This document shows, piece after piece, positions 1-10,422 of a stretch of 64,000 nucleotides of DNA. Below the pieces are notes generated by a model that searched no databases, was not told the origin of the DNA, and worked only from the letters and a program-made list of their open reading frames with translations. The stretch is from Brachyspira alvinipulli ATCC 51933. Its GTDB lineage: Bacteria > Spirochaetota > Brachyspiria > Brachyspirales > Brachyspiraceae. Numbering within the stretch: position 1 is the first letter of the stretch; every line of letters starts with the position of its first letter. The stretch spans positions 1 through 64,000 of the forward strand of contig NZ_JADF01000019.1 in the NCBI RefSeq assembly GCF_000518245.1, read 5' to 3'. A program made the position numbers and the translations under genes.

Positions 1-561
1 GCTATAAAAAAATATCAAACAGAAATATACAATCTAAAAAACAAATATATAAGCAAAACAATATACATAGCTTTTTTATATATAGTTATTAATTGGGAAG
101 TTTACACACGCAAACTGTTTAGAAAAGTTATTTATAAAAACGGAATAAGCAGATACGAAGGACAAAAATATTCTGAATACAAACAGAAATATATTGATAA
201 TATAACACTTGCTTTTAATCAGCTGCTTCAAAAAAGTGAAATTAAAAGTCTTAAAAACAAAGAAATTCAAATAATACTTAATACGAATATGCTTCTTTTT
301 AATATGGAGCTTAATAGAATATTTGATGATATAAAAAACAGACATATAGATGCTGAAAACAATAGAAAAGAAATAAATCTTTCATCAATAAAAACTAATT
401 CTAATAATAAAGAAGTTATTGAAAGCGAGCTTGAAAATATTAATGATTTTAATGAGGCTTTAAGGGAGATTGAAGACAGCATACTAAATAAAGATATTAA
501 AGAATTAAAAGAGTTTATTTTAGGTAATTTTTTGAATATGCTAAAAAATAATTATAAATAA
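1..561 (+). CDS. Partial hypothetical protein of a phage-like late operon
   Basis: An open frame runs from the first base of the window to the TAA at 559-561, so the true start lies outside. The visible 186 residues are rich in Lys, Asn, Glu and Ile and look helical, with a heptad-like C-terminal half (residues about 95-180). I do not recognise the family. It is followed after 13 bases by a holin-like gene and then by a spanin pair, so by position it could be the last structural or tail gene of a phage or gene-transfer-agent operon. That assignment rests only on context. Confidence 0.6.
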   Translation, partial: AIKKYQTEIYNLKNKYISKTIYIAFLYIVINWEVYTRKLFRKVIYKNGISRYEGQKYSEYKQKYIDNITLAFNQLLQKSEIKSLKNKEIQIILNTNMLLFNMELNRIFDDIKNRHIDAENNRKEINLSSIKTNSNNKEVIESELENINDFNEALREIEDSILNKDIKELKEFILGNFLNMLKNNYK

Positions 562-574
562 GGATATTAAAAAT

Positions 575-840
575 ATGAGTATACGTAATTTTATCAATGA
601 ACCTAATGCTAATAAAAAACTTTGTATATATACGAGCATAATAAGTTTTTTGCTAGGCTGTATTTTTGGGTATTTGTTAATCTTATTTGGAGAGGCAGAA
701 TAATAACTAAAGAAGAAGCTATAGCTGTTGTTATTATTCTTCTTGGGCTTAATGCTGTTAGTTTCGGTTCTGACTTGAGAGGTTTTTTGAAAATATTAAA
801 AGGCGTAAATAAAAAAAGCGATAAAAATCTGCCCCAATAA
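575..840 (+). pseudogene. Holin-like small membrane protein, frameshifted
   Basis: An ATG at 575 with AAGG upstream opens a 42-residue frame with one membrane segment (residues about 17-37) that stops at 701-703. Immediately after, in the -1 frame (about 700-840), the sequence continues as ITKEEAIAVVIILLGLNAVS and a basic tail, giving a second membrane segment. Joined, the product would be about 88 residues with two membrane helices and a charged C-terminus, as expected of a phage holin. The gene lies directly before a spanin pair. The break may be a real mutation, a sequencing error or programmed frameshifting; two small overlapping proteins are also possible. Confidence 0.5.
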
Positions 841-884
841 TTCGATGAATGCGGACAAAGTTATTATTGAGGAGGTTATAATTT

Positions 885-938
885 TTGAGCATAGCAACAA
901 TATATAAAGAGAGTAAAAAAGATGACTGTAATAATTAG
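885..938 (+). other. Possible remnant start of a lost gene between holin and spanin
   Basis: A perfect AGGAGG (870-875) sits nine bases before a TTG at 885 that opens a frame of only 17 codons (MSIATIYKESKKDDCNN), ending inside the next gene. In phage lysis cassettes this position is usually held by the endolysin, and no endolysin is seen here. The strong ribosome site without a gene suggests a truncated gene or a sequence error. It could also be chance. Confidence 0.25.
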
Positions 939-1302
939 TGTTATATTAAACTTCATTAAAAATAAATTATTTGAATTAGCTAAATCTAAATATTTTTTAT
1001 TAGCATTAATAGCAATTATTACTGCTGTATATATTCTATTTTTAAATATGCAATTAAATAATAAAAATAAAAAAATTAATAATCTTAATAATGAAATTAT
1101 ATCTTTAGAATCCAAAAATTCTGTTTTATACAAAGATCTTGTTTTCAAACAAACTCAGATACATATAAAACAAATTTTTACTAATAGTGATGAAGTAATA
1201 GAAAAAATAGCAAGAGAAGATGAAATTAAATTGTCAGATGAGTATATAAAAGCATTAAAAACTATTATTTATGATTATAATAAAGCTATGGAGATAAAAT
1301 GA
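922..1302 (+). CDS. Inner-membrane spanin (Rz)-like protein
   Basis: The 126-residue product has a single membrane anchor near the N-terminus (about residues 25-45), then a long Lys/Asn/Glu-rich helix with coiled-coil character. This is the layout of phage i-spanins, which sit in the inner membrane and reach across the periplasm. Its stop codon overlaps the start of the next gene, a small lipoprotein with o-spanin features (ATGA at 1299-1302). The i-spanin/o-spanin overlap is a hallmark of phage lysis cassettes that disrupt the outer membrane. Sequence identity to known spanins cannot be judged by eye; the call rests on architecture, size and order. Confidence 0.55.
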   Translation: MTVIISVILNFIKNKLFELAKSKYFLLALIAIITAVYILFLNMQLNNKNKKINNLNNEIISLESKNSVLYKDLVFKQTQIHIKQIFTNSDEVIEKIAREDEIKLSDEYIKALKTIIYDYNKAMEIK

Positions 1303-1511
1303 AATATATATTAATAATTATTTTAAGTGCTGTTATAGTTTCATGCCAAACTACAAAGTATGTAACCGTTCCATTGTCAGAGCCTCCTAACATTTACAAG
1401 CCTAATGATAATATTACAACACAAAAGCAATTGTTAAAAGAATATCAAAGAAGTTTAATAAAAATAACAGAATGGCAAAAATGGTATAATGCACAAATTT
1501 ATTCAAATTAA
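1299..1511 (+). CDS. Outer-membrane spanin (Rz1)-like lipoprotein
   Basis: A 70-residue lipoprotein. The signal peptide ends in the lipobox VIVSC (Cys16), followed by a short proline-bearing mature part (VPLSEPPNIYKP) and a helical tail. Small size, a lipid anchor, prolines after the lipobox and a four-base overlap with a coiled-coil membrane protein are together typical of o-spanins. The pair would span the periplasm and fuse the two membranes at the end of lysis. In Brachyspira such genes would fit a VSH-1-type gene transfer agent, whose release needs host lysis. That link is inference. Confidence 0.55.
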   Translation: MKYILIIILSAVIVSCQTTKYVTVPLSEPPNIYKPNDNITTQKQLLKEYQRSLIKITEWQKWYNAQIYSN

Positions 1512-1606
1512 TTCAACAAAAAACACATTTATATCATTTTAATAATTGATTTTTAGAAAATATTATTTATAATATATCCATAAAAAAACATTATTGAAGT
1601 TTTATT

Positions 1607-3481
1607 ATGAAGAAATTAAATATCGCCTCAACATTTAAAGTTGGCAAATTAAACAGTATAATGGTGAAAATACCATTAATAGTTATCATAATGATAATTA
1701 TATTATCAACAGCAATCATAAGTGTATCTATTAGCCTAGCAACTAAAGAATTAAATAGAGTAACAGCATCAGGTTTTGAAACTTCTGTTAATGGATTTTC
1801 ATCATTAATAGATAGTATATTATCTTATCAGTCTACACTTATAGAATCATATGCAAACATTCCTACAATAAAAGAATATATGTCAGATCATAGCGAAGAA
1901 GTGCAAAATAGAGCTATCAGAACTATGACTGTACTATTTGATAATAATGATTATATAATAGATTTACTTATGCTTGATCTAAATGGAAAAGTAACTGAAA
2001 GCTATAATGGAAGCAAAGAATTAACAGGTACAGATATATCAGCAAAATATAATAGATTATGGACATCATTTGTCAGTAAGAATTATCAAACTACATTATC
2101 TTACAGCATATATAAAGAGGGAGACAATATAATACTTCCTGTTTTGCAAGGAGTTAAAGATTATAATGATAAAGTAGTAGGTGCTTTTATTGCTTATGTT
2201 AATTGGGGAAAAATAATAGATGAAAGTTTGAAAGATTCCAAAGATCAATTTTCTACAGATAAAACTCTTTTTATTATCAATGATTATTTAGAGATTGTTT
2301 ATCATAATAATAAAGACAGACTATTCAGCAAAGCTACAGAATCATTAGTTATACCAGAAAATGAATCATCAGGACTTCTTTCTTATGTAAGAGATGGAGT
2401 AGGAATATCAGCATTTTTTAAGAAATTAACAAATACCAGATGGGTAATGGTTGAAAGAATAACAAATAATTTGTTATATGCTGCAGGAAAAAAGATGATA
2501 TTTATAGGTATTATAATAGGAATTATAGGAGTAATAGTTTCAGCCTTAATCACAACATTATATATAAATAGAAGTATAAAACCTATAAAGTTTATAGTAA
2601 AAGAAGCACATAATATGGCTGAAGGTAATTTTGCTTTGAATACTGTAATAAAAGATAGAAAGGATGAAATAGGTGAATTATCGCATTCATTCCAGATTAT
2701 GAGAGATAAAATAATAAGCGTTATTACGGATGTTCTTGATGCTTCTACAGAAATAGCCAATTCTGCCTCAGAACTTTATCAAGGAAGTGAAGATTTAGCT
2801 CAAAGAACAGAATATCAGGCTTCAAGTCTTGAAGAAACTGCTTCTTCTATGGAAGAGATGGCTTCTACTATAAAATCATCCGCACAAAACTCTGTAGATG
2901 GAAATAAAGTTATGATAGATTCTAAAAATGCTGTTGAAGAAGGTGCAATAGTTATATCTAATACAACTAAAATGATAGAAGATGTTTATGATGCTAGTGC
3001 TAGAATAAAAAATATTACTAAAGTAATAGAAGATATTGCATTTCAAACTAATATACTTGCACTTAATGCTTCTGTAGAGGCTGCTCGTGCTGGTGACCAA
3101 GGAAGAGGTTTTGCTGTTGTAGCAAGTGAGGTAAGAAACTTAGCTCAAAACTCTCAAGCTTCTGCAAAAGATATAACTTTACTTATAGAAGATATATATG
3201 AAAAAATCAATAAATCTGCTGAAATGGCTAGACATTCTCAGGAAATATTTAACAATATAGAAATGAAAATAGAAGAGACTTCTAAGATTATGAGTGATAT
3301 AAGCCAAACAGCTGTTGAGCAGGAAGCAGGAGTTGATCAAGTTAATACTGCTGTTACAAAAATGGACAGTATAACTCAGCAGAATGCCGCTTTGGTAGAA
3401 GAAGCTACAGCTGCTTCTAAATCTTTACTAGATCAAGCTAAGCATTTAGAAAATTTAATGTCTTTCTTCAAAATTAAATGA
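1607..3481 (+). CDS. Methyl-accepting chemotaxis protein, intact
   Basis: 624 residues. Membrane segment one is at about 23-46, followed by a periplasmic Cache-like sensor domain (about 50-290), membrane segment two at about 297-318, a HAMP domain (320-375) and a cytoplasmic signalling domain to the end. The signalling hairpin is well conserved ([18 protein letters not shown], then [19 protein letters not shown]), flanked by [16 protein letters not shown]-type methylation segments. It senses an unknown ligand and controls CheA. It is the only intact copy of four related receptors in this window, and its signalling region is nearly identical at DNA level to the two genes downstream, which suggests gene conversion. 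The start is the first ATG of the frame; no strong ribosome site is visible. Confidence 0.93.
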   Translation: MKKLNIASTFKVGKLNSIMVKIPLIVIIMIIILSTAIISVSISLATKELNRVTASGFETSVNGFSSLIDSILSYQSTLIESYANIPTIKEYMSDHSEEVQNRAIRTMTVLFDNNDYIIDLLMLDLNGKVTESYNGSKELTGTDISAKYNRLWTSFVSKNYQTTLSYSIYKEGDNIILPVLQGVKDYNDKVVGAFIAYVNWGKIIDESLKDSKDQFSTDKTLFIINDYLEIVYHNNKDRLFSKATESLVIPENESSGLLSYVRDGVGISAFFKKLTNTRWVMVERITNNLLYAAGKKMIFIGIIIGIIGVIVSALITTLYINRSIKPIKFIVKEAHNMAEGNFALNTVIKDRKDEIGELSHSFQIMRDKIISVITDVLDASTEIANSASELYQGSEDLAQRTEYQASSLEETASSMEEMASTIKSSAQNSVDGNKVMIDSKNAVEEGAIVISNTTKMIEDVYDASARIKNITKVIEDIAFQTNILALNASVEAARAGDQGRGFAVVASEVRNLAQNSQASAKDITLLIEDIYEKINKSAEMARHSQEIFNNIEMKIEETSKIMSDISQTAVEQEAGVDQVNTAVTKMDSITQQNAALVEEATAASKSLLDQAKHLENLMSFFKIK

Positions 3482-3626
3482 TAAAAAGTTAAATATCTTT
3501 ATTTGATTATTTTTTAGTTTAATAATAATTATATATTGAAAAACAGTTAAAAGTTATATATAATAAATAAGTTTTTAATTGTTATTTTTTGTATATTTAA
3601 CTATATAATCATTTAAAGAGGCATGC

Positions 3627-5466
3627 ATGAAAAAAATTAACAGCATATCAGTAAAACTTCCATTCATTTTAAATATTGCTACTATAATTATATGTATATT
3701 TATAATATTCTCTCTTCTAAGCATTTCCACTAAAGAAATAAGCAGCTATGTAAATAAATATATAGAATCATCGGCAAGCGGATATTGTAATTTTTTAGAT
3801 AAAACAGTAGAAGAACAAACATTATTGATGGAAAGTTATTCAAGCATGCCTATAATAATAGATTATTTACAGAATGATGCTGTTTGGCTTGAAGGTACTA
3901 TATATATTACCTTACAAAAAGTACTTAATAATAATAAATATATAACTAATGCTTATATAGCATCAAAAGAATCAGATATTATAATTTCGTATAGCGGCAA
4001 CTCGTCAAGCTCTTCATCAAAAATATCTGAACAATATCCTGAACTATGGAATAATTTTATATCAAAAAATTATGAAGTAACAATATCAGAAACTATATAT
4101 AAATCCGATATGAATAATGGATTCTTTTTACCAATAATATGTCCTATTTTTGATTATTATGATACTTATTTAGGGGCATTTATAGGTTTTTTAGATTGGT
4201 CTTTAATAATTGAAGATAGTCTTAATAAATTTGGAAACACATTTTCAAAAGACAATACCATATTCATTTTAAATAAAGATAAAGAAATAGTATACCATAA
4301 TATAAGCTCTGAATTAAAAAATAAAGTTGGAATTAATATTCCAGATAATCAAAATTCAGGAATAATCAAATACAATTATTTTAACATAAATAAATTAGCA
4401 TTCTTCAAAAAAATGAACTCTATGCCTTGGGTACTTGCTGATGGAATATCCGAAAGGTTAATTTATTCTGCAAGAAATAAAATGCTATTTATAGGAATTA
4501 TTATAGGTTTATTGGGAATTATTTTATCCGTTTTATTCTCTATATATTATATAAGAAAAACTATTGAACCTATAAAACATATAGTTAAAGAGGCAAAAGA
4601 AATATCTATGGGTAATTTTTCTATAACATCTAATATAAAAACAAGAAATGATGAGATTGGTGAATTATCTCAATCATTTGATACTATGAGAAATAGATTT
4701 ATAGAAGTAATTTCTGAAGTATTAGCTTCATCTAAAGAAATAGCAAATACTGCTGAAGAGGTTCATAAAGGAAGTGAAGATCTAGCTCAAAGAACAGAAT
4801 ATCAGGCTTCAAGTCTTGAAGAAACTGCTTCTTCTATGGAAGAGATGGCTTCTACTATAAAATCATCCGCACAAAACTCTGTAGATGGAAATAAAGTTAT
4901 GATAGATTCTAAAAATGCTATATTAGAAGGTGGCAGTGTTATAGCTAATACAACAAAAATGATAGAAGATGTTTATGAAGCTAGTGCTAAAATAAAAGAT
5001 ATTACCAAAGTTATAGAAGGAATAGCTTTCCAAACTAATATACTTGCACTTAATGCTTCTGTAGAGGCTGCTCGTGCTGGTGAGCAGGGAAGAGGTTTTG
5101 CTGTTGTAGCAAGTGAGGTAAGAAACTTACCTCAAAACTCTCAAGCTTCTGCAAAAGATATAACTTTTGCTTATAGAAGATATATACGATAAAATAAATA
5201 AATCTGCTGAAATGGCTAGACATTCTCAGGAAATATTTAACAATATAGAAATAAAAATAGAAGAGACTTCTAAGATTATGAGTGATATAAGCCAAACAGC
5301 ATTGGAGCAGGAATCAGGAGTTGATCAAGTTAATACTGCTGTTAGCAAAATGGACAGTATAACTCAGCAGAATGCCGCTTTGGTAGAAGAATCTACAGCT
5401 GCTTCTAAATCTTTACTAGATCAAGCTAATCATTTGAAAGAGCTTATGAGTTTCTTTAAGCTTTAA
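3627..5466 (+). pseudogene. Methyl-accepting chemotaxis protein, frameshifted near the signalling tip
   Basis: The frame starting at 3627 has the same layout as its neighbour (membrane, Cache-like sensor, membrane, HAMP, signalling domain) but ends early at 5192. The rest of the signalling domain continues in another frame to 5466. The break is a run of four T at 5165-5168 where the two plus-strand paralogues have three (ACTTTGCTTATAG in the third gene). The adjacent NLAQNSQ motif reads NLPQNSQ here, an Ala-to-Pro change in the hairpin that an active receptor would be unlikely to tolerate. Both changes point to decay, although the single T could be a sequencing error. Confidence 0.85.
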
Positions 5467-5664
5467 TAAATATTTTAATCATAAAAACTTAAGAATTTAA
5501 TATATTATACGATAATATTGCCTTATATATATTAATTAATCTTTAATTAAAGATTACTAATTAACATAATTGACTTTTTTTGTTATTTAAATTATACTAT
5601 ACCCCATTGGTGTTAGTTTCTTTTATTAATTAATATTAATTATTATTTTTTAGTGAGTTTAATT

Positions 5665-7492
5665 ATGAAAAAATTTGATAGTATAGTTGTGAAAATTCCA
5701 TTAATTGTTAATATAATTATAGTAATATTATCTTTTACAATAATATCCACTTCAATAGCCATAGCAAGAAAAGCTATAAATAATGCAACATACTCAGGAT
5801 TTGAAACATCCGTTAACGGTTATTCAACATTGCTTGATACAATACTTAACGACCAATTAATAATAATGGATGCATATTCAAGAATACCTGCTGTAATAGA
5901 ATATATGGAAACAAGAAGCGAAGAAGTAAGAGACAGAGCAATACAAACTATGATTAATTTATTTGATAATAATGATTACATAGTTGCATTAGATTTGATA
6001 GATTTAGATGGAAAAGTTATAGAAGCATATGATGGAAATGCAGAAAATGCTGGTACAGATATAAAATCTAGATACCCTCAATTATGGCAAGAATTCGTTG
6101 ATTCAAAATATGATCATTCTACAAGCGATGAAATATACAAGTCAACTATAAATAATGGATATGTTCTTCCAATACTACATTCTGTTTACAATTTGGAAAA
6201 TAAACTTATAGGAAGTTTTGTAGCATTTGTTGATTGGTCAAGAATCATAAATGAAACTTTAGAAGATGCTAGAGCAGAATTATCTGAGAAAAAAACCATA
6301 TTTGTTTTAAATGATGATTTACAATGCGTATATCATAATATTGATTCAAGTATAGGAATTACAGCAAATGAATCTCTAAAAACTCCTGCTGGAAAAATCT
6401 CAGGTATATTTATATATACATTTAATGATGTTACTAGAACAGCTTTCTTTAAAAGAATGAAAACTCAGCCTTGGTTTATGATGGCTGGAATTACACATGA
6501 TTTATTATATGTTGAAAGCAGAAAAATGACTTTAATAGGAATCTTATTAGGAATAGCAGGTATTGTAGTGTCTTCTATAGTATCAGCTTTCTATATAGGA
6601 AAACTTATTAAACCGCTCAAAAATATAGTAGATGAGGCTCATCAAATGGCAGACGGTAATTTTATATTCACATCTAAAATAAATAAGAGAAAAGATGAGA
6701 TTGGAGAATTATCCCAGTCATTTGATATTATGAGAAATAGATTTATAGAAGTAATTTCAGATGTATTAGCTTCATCTAAAGAAATAGCAAATGCTGCTGA
6801 AGAACTTCATAAAGGAAGCGAAGATCTATCTCAAAGAACAGAATATCAGGCTTCAAGTCTTGAAGAAACTGCTTCTTCTATGGAAGAGATGGCTTCTACA
6901 TAAACCATCCGGAAATAATGTAATGATAGCATCAAGAAATGCTGTATTAGAAGGTGGCAGTGTTATAGCTAATACAACAAAAATGATAGAAGATGTTTAT
7001 GAAGCTAGTGCTAAAATAAAAGATATTACTAAAGTGATAGAAGGTATTGCTTTTCAAACTAATATACTTGCACTTAATGCTTCCGTAGAGGCTGCACGTG
7101 CCGGAGAGCAGGGAAGAGGCTTTGCTGTTGTAGCAAGCGAGGTAAGAAACTTAGCTCAGAACTCTCAGGCTTCTGCTAAAAACATCACTTTGCTTATAGA
7201 AGATATATACGATAAAATTAATAAATCAGCAGAAATGGCAAGACATTCTCAGGAAATATTTACAGATATAGAAATGAAAATAGAAGAGACTTCTAAGATT
7301 ATGAGCGATATAAGCCAAACAGCATTGGAGCAGGAATCAGGAGTTGATCAAGTTAATACTGCTGTTACTAAAATGGATAATATAACTCAGCAAAATGCTG
7401 CTTTGGTAGAAGAATCTACAGCTGCTTCTAAATCTTTACTAGATCAAGCTAATCATTTGGAAGAGCTCATGAGTTTCTTTAAAGTAAAATAA
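5665..7492 (+). pseudogene. Methyl-accepting chemotaxis protein, broken by a net 20-base deletion
   Basis: The start is taken at the ATG at 5665 (MKKFDSIVVK), which matches the paralogues. The first part (to 6903) carries the two membrane segments, Cache-like sensor and HAMP domain. Around 6898-6922 the bases coding for AQNSVD plus two more are missing compared with the intact copy, so the frame shifts. The remaining signalling hairpin and C-terminus (ending SFFKVK) run in another frame to 7492. The deletion lies in the methylation helix and cannot be a simple homopolymer error, so this copy is probably truly inactive unless a truncated receptor is functional. Confidence 0.85.
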
Positions 7493-7501
7493 AATATAAT
7501 A

Positions 7502-8338
7502 ATGAAATATTTATTATTGTTTATTACAGCATTGATTTTATCATGCAGTAATAATACCAATGAAAATAGTATATCTAATATTATAAGCAAAAATGAAATA
7601 GAGCCGAATAATACTATAGAGTATTCTCAATTTATAGATGCGGATACTCATATTAATGCTAGTTTTGATAATTCAAGCGATATAGATTATTATCATATAA
7701 GCCCTACTAATGGATTTGCAATGGATTTTAGTATTTCAATTGCAAATAAAGATGCAGCTGTTCAATTAGAATTATTAAACAGCAATAACACTTTATTAAA
7801 ATTAAATACTAAAGATATACTAAATTATGATTCAGTTATAAATTTAAAAGATATTTTATTTGAAGAGAGCAACTATTTTTTAAAACTTAATTCTGATTTG
7901 GAATCAAAATACGAATTAAAATTTACATTTAAAAATAATGTTATAATAAATAATGAAAAAGAGCCTAATAATACATTAAGCAGCCCTGATTACATAAAAT
8001 CCCCTAATGAACATGTATACGGATATTTCATTAAAAGTTCTTCAAATATAACAATAGACAATATACTAAAACCATATATTAAACCACAAAACATAATAGA
8101 CATAGATTGTTATAAAATAGAAAATTCTACAGATATAAATACTTCTATAGATATAATTTTGCATGATGCTGATAATGCAGATATGGTTCTATTTGATGAA
8201 AATTTTAATTATTTAAAGTATGGAAATAATAATATATCCTCAGATTTTCAATCTGGAAAAGTTTATTATATAGCATTAATATGTTATGGAGATAAATCAA
8301 TTACAAAAAGATATAGTATTCATTATAAATTTAATTAA
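7502..8338 (+). CDS. Lipoprotein with two PPC-like beta domains
   Basis: A 278-residue lipoprotein: signal peptide with lipobox LILSC (Cys15), then two modules each introduced by an E-P-N-N-T motif (about residues 36 and 154), followed by D-x-D-x-Y-type strands (DIDYYHI, DIDCYKI). EPNNT-led modules with a DxDxY segment are the signature of bacterial pre-peptidase C-terminal (PPC)-like domains, which are secreted beta sandwiches. No protease domain is attached. The gene begins ten bases after the preceding receptor gene and may be co-transcribed with it. Function unknown; a surface or periplasmic binding role is plausible. Confidence 0.7.
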   Translation: MKYLLLFITALILSCSNNTNENSISNIISKNEIEPNNTIEYSQFIDADTHINASFDNSSDIDYYHISPTNGFAMDFSISIANKDAAVQLELLNSNNTLLKLNTKDILNYDSVINLKDILFEESNYFLKLNSDLESKYELKFTFKNNVIINNEKEPNNTLSSPDYIKSPNEHVYGYFIKSSSNITIDNILKPYIKPQNIIDIDCYKIENSTDINTSIDIILHDADNADMVLFDENFNYLKYGNNNISSDFQSGKVYYIALICYGDKSITKRYSIHYKFN

Positions 8339-8353
8339 TATAATTTTATTGTA

Positions 8354-8382
8354 TTGACAAAGCATTATTTTTAATATAAAAT
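8354..8382 (+). promoter_or_regulatory. Promoter for the NhaC leader and gene
   Basis: TTGACA at 8354-8359 and TAAAAT at 8377-8382 are separated by 17 bases, a near-consensus sigma-70 promoter. Transcription would start near 8389, giving a leader of about 215 bases that contains the leader peptide and attenuator. Confidence 0.7.
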
Positions 8383-8415
8383 AGCTTTACTATTAAAAGT
8401 AAAGGTTAATTATAA

Positions 8416-8475
8416 ATGACTAATTTCTTTTTTGATAAAAAGCTAAAAAAACCCTTCTTTCTTTGGGAGTGCTGA
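8416..8475 (+). CDS. Phe-rich leader peptide of a transcription attenuator
   Basis: A 19-codon frame, MTNFFFDKKLKKPFFLWEC, with AAAGG at 8401-8405 ten bases before the ATG. Five of the 19 residues are Phe (residues 4-6, 14 and 15), followed by Leu-Trp. The stop codon (8473-8475) lies just past a GGGAG segment that can pair with the terminator's left arm. Position, composition and overlap with alternative hairpins match amino-acid leader peptides such as that of pheA. Ribosome stalling when charged tRNA-Phe is scarce would favour read-through into the transporter gene. This mechanism is inferred from sequence alone. Confidence 0.7.
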   Translation: MTNFFFDKKLKKPFFLWEC

Positions 8476-8536
8476 ATTATTATTTATACAAATATAAAAA
8501 ATAATTATATAGCTCCCTAGTAAGGGGGTTTTTTTT
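8465..8536 (+). terminator. Attenuator: antiterminator/terminator pair before the NhaC gene
   Basis: Terminator: CTCCCT (8513-8518), loop AGTA, AGGGGG (8523-8528), then eight T (8529-8536). Competing antiterminator: GGGAG (8465-8469) pairs with CTCCC (8513-8517), and inside it 8475-8488 pairs with 8493-8506 with one mismatch. A weaker upstream option pairs CTTCT (8454-8458) with the same GGGAG. A ribosome at the leader stop codon would cover GGGAG and allow termination; one stalled at the first Phe run would leave it free. Confidence 0.75.
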
Positions 8537-8603
8537 ATTTAAAGGATTTTAGAAATATATGATAACTTATAACCATTAAAAAAATTATTTAGGAGTGAAC
8601 ATT

Positions 8604-10244
8604 ATGGAACATTATGGTTTATTAGGCATCATACCGCCACTTTTAGCTATCATACTAGCCTTAGTAACCAAAGAGGTAATTATTTCTCTTGCTCTTGGTA
8701 TATTGTCAGGTACTTTAATAATAGCACATGGTAATGTATTTACAGCAATTACAATATTTACAGATAAGGTTGCAGAAATGAGCGGAGACGCTTGGAATAT
8801 ACGCATACTTTTATTCTGTGCATTGCTTGGTGCTTTTGTAAGTATGCTTTCTAAAACAGGAGCTACTAAAGCTTTTGGTTTATGGGCTAGCAAATACCTT
8901 AAAACAAAAAAAAGCATATTAATATTTACTTGGTTTTTCGGACTTATAATATTTATAGATGATTATTTTAATAGTTTATCAGTGGGAACAGTTATGCGTC
9001 CTGCTTTTGACCAAAATAAAATTTCAAGAGCAAAATTGGCATATATATTAGACTCAACTGCCGCACCAGTATGTATACTTGCCCCAATATCAACTTGGGT
9101 AGTAACTGTTATGAGTTATATAAGAGATTCTGAAGGTTTTGAATCATTAAATATGAGTGAGTTTGTTTTCTTTATAAAAATGATTCCTTATTCTGTTTAT
9201 CCTCTTCTTGCATTAGCTTTTGTTGTTCTTATGTCTTTGGTATTTAAAGATTTCGGACCTATGAAAAGAAGCGAGGATGATGCTTTAAATGGAAAACTTT
9301 TCAATGAAGAGTTATACGGAGCATGTCCTGGAAATATGGAAACTTCATCAAATAATAAAGCAAAATGGTATGATATGGTTATAGCTATAGTTATACTTAT
9401 AATAGTATGTATTACAATGTTCCCAGTAACTACATATATGGGATTAGTTGGAAATGACGGAATAACTACTTTCTCACAAGCTATGTTAAGCGTATCTTTA
9501 AATCAGGCATTTTTAGATACTGATGCTTCAAAAGCTTTATTCTATGGTGCGGTAATTTCTCTTATAATAATATATATATACTATATCGCCAGAAGATTGT
9601 TAAGCATACGTTCTGCTGGAAACTCTATCATGGAAGGAATAAAATCAATGGTTCCTGCTTTAGTAGTACTTGCATTAGCTTGGTCTATAGGAAGCGTTAT
9701 AAAATCTTCTCCTGCTGACGGAGGACTTGGACTTGCTGCTTTTCTTTCTGAAGCTGTAAAAGGAGGCGGATTCCCTCTTTGGATACTTCCTGCAATAGGA
9801 TATTTACTAGGATGTGTTATTGCTTTTTCTACCGGTACAAGCTGGGGAACTTTCGCTATACTTATACCTATAGTTATACCTATAGCTAACGGACTTGCTA
9901 TGGGTAATGGATACACAGGCGATGCTCTTTTAAATGTACTTTTAATAAGCGTTGGTTCTGTAGTTTCAGGTGCAGTATTCGGAGATCACTGTTCTCCTAT
10001 ATCTGACACAACAATACTTTCTTCTACTGGAAGCAATTGTCCTTTGCTTGAACATGTTGCTACACAAATTCCTTATGCCGGTTTAGTAGCTACAGCAGCA
10101 TTTATAGGAGTAGTTGTAGGAGGTATTACTTTAAGTCCAATAGCTGCTTTATTAGTAGGATTTATAGTAATGTGCGTACTTGCTATGCTTGCTCCTAATT
10201 TTTATGATAAAATATCTAAAATTAAATTATCATCTTCTAAATAA
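8604..10244 (+). CDS. NhaC-family Na+-coupled transporter
   Basis: A 546-residue membrane protein with about 11-13 hydrophobic segments. Family features include the acidic motif FIDDYFNSLSVGTVMRP and the conserved C-terminal region FSTGTSWGTFAILIPI followed by FGDHCSPISDTTILSS, typical of COG1757 (NhaC/MleN-type) antiporters. The family was named for Na+/H+ exchange, but members also carry organic acids or amino acids. The Phe-rich leader peptide upstream suggests that this member moves phenylalanine or related aromatic residues; that is inference. The ATG at 8604 is chosen because AGGAG (8591-8595) is eight bases upstream. Single-gene unit, closed by a strong terminator. Confidence 0.85.
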   Translation: MEHYGLLGIIPPLLAIILALVTKEVIISLALGILSGTLIIAHGNVFTAITIFTDKVAEMSGDAWNIRILLFCALLGAFVSMLSKTGATKAFGLWASKYLKTKKSILIFTWFFGLIIFIDDYFNSLSVGTVMRPAFDQNKISRAKLAYILDSTAAPVCILAPISTWVVTVMSYIRDSEGFESLNMSEFVFFIKMIPYSVYPLLALAFVVLMSLVFKDFGPMKRSEDDALNGKLFNEELYGACPGNMETSSNNKAKWYDMVIAIVILIIVCITMFPVTTYMGLVGNDGITTFSQAMLSVSLNQAFLDTDASKALFYGAVISLIIIYIYYIARRLLSIRSAGNSIMEGIKSMVPALVVLALAWSIGSVIKSSPADGGLGLAAFLSEAVKGGGFPLWILPAIGYLLGCVIAFSTGTSWGTFAILIPIVIPIANGLAMGNGYTGDALLNVLLISVGSVVSGAVFGDHCSPISDTTILSSTGSNCPLLEHVATQIPYAGLVATAAFIGVVVGGITLSPIAALLVGFIVMCVLAMLAPNFYDKISKIKLSSSK

Positions 10245-10260
10245 TTTTTAAATATAAAAA

Positions 10261-10296
10261 CCTCTGATATGATTAATTTTATATCGGAGGTTTTTT
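10261..10296. terminator. Bidirectional terminator after the NhaC gene
   Basis: CCTCTGATAT (10261-10270) pairs with ATATCGGAGG (10281-10290) apart from one T/G wobble, followed by TTTTTT. It closes the transporter transcript. Confidence 0.85.
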
Positions 10297-10422
10297 ATTA
10301 TAAAAAATTTTTATCAATATTTTCTATTATAAAATTATTAAACAATATATAAATAGATTACAATTTTTGACGCATGCATTCATTATAATAGAACAAAAAT
10401 AAATGTTAAAGGAATGTATTTT

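Noticed and set aside
8389-8536. Riboswitch or T-box in the NhaC leader
   Set aside because: No T-box sequence (GGGTGGNACCGCG) or lysine-riboswitch core is seen, and a Phe-rich leader frame with overlapping hairpins explains the region more simply.
10366-10386. TTGACG and TATAAT before the 47-residue gene as a promoter
   Set aside because: The boxes are only 11 bases apart, too close for a sigma-70 promoter; no better pair was found.
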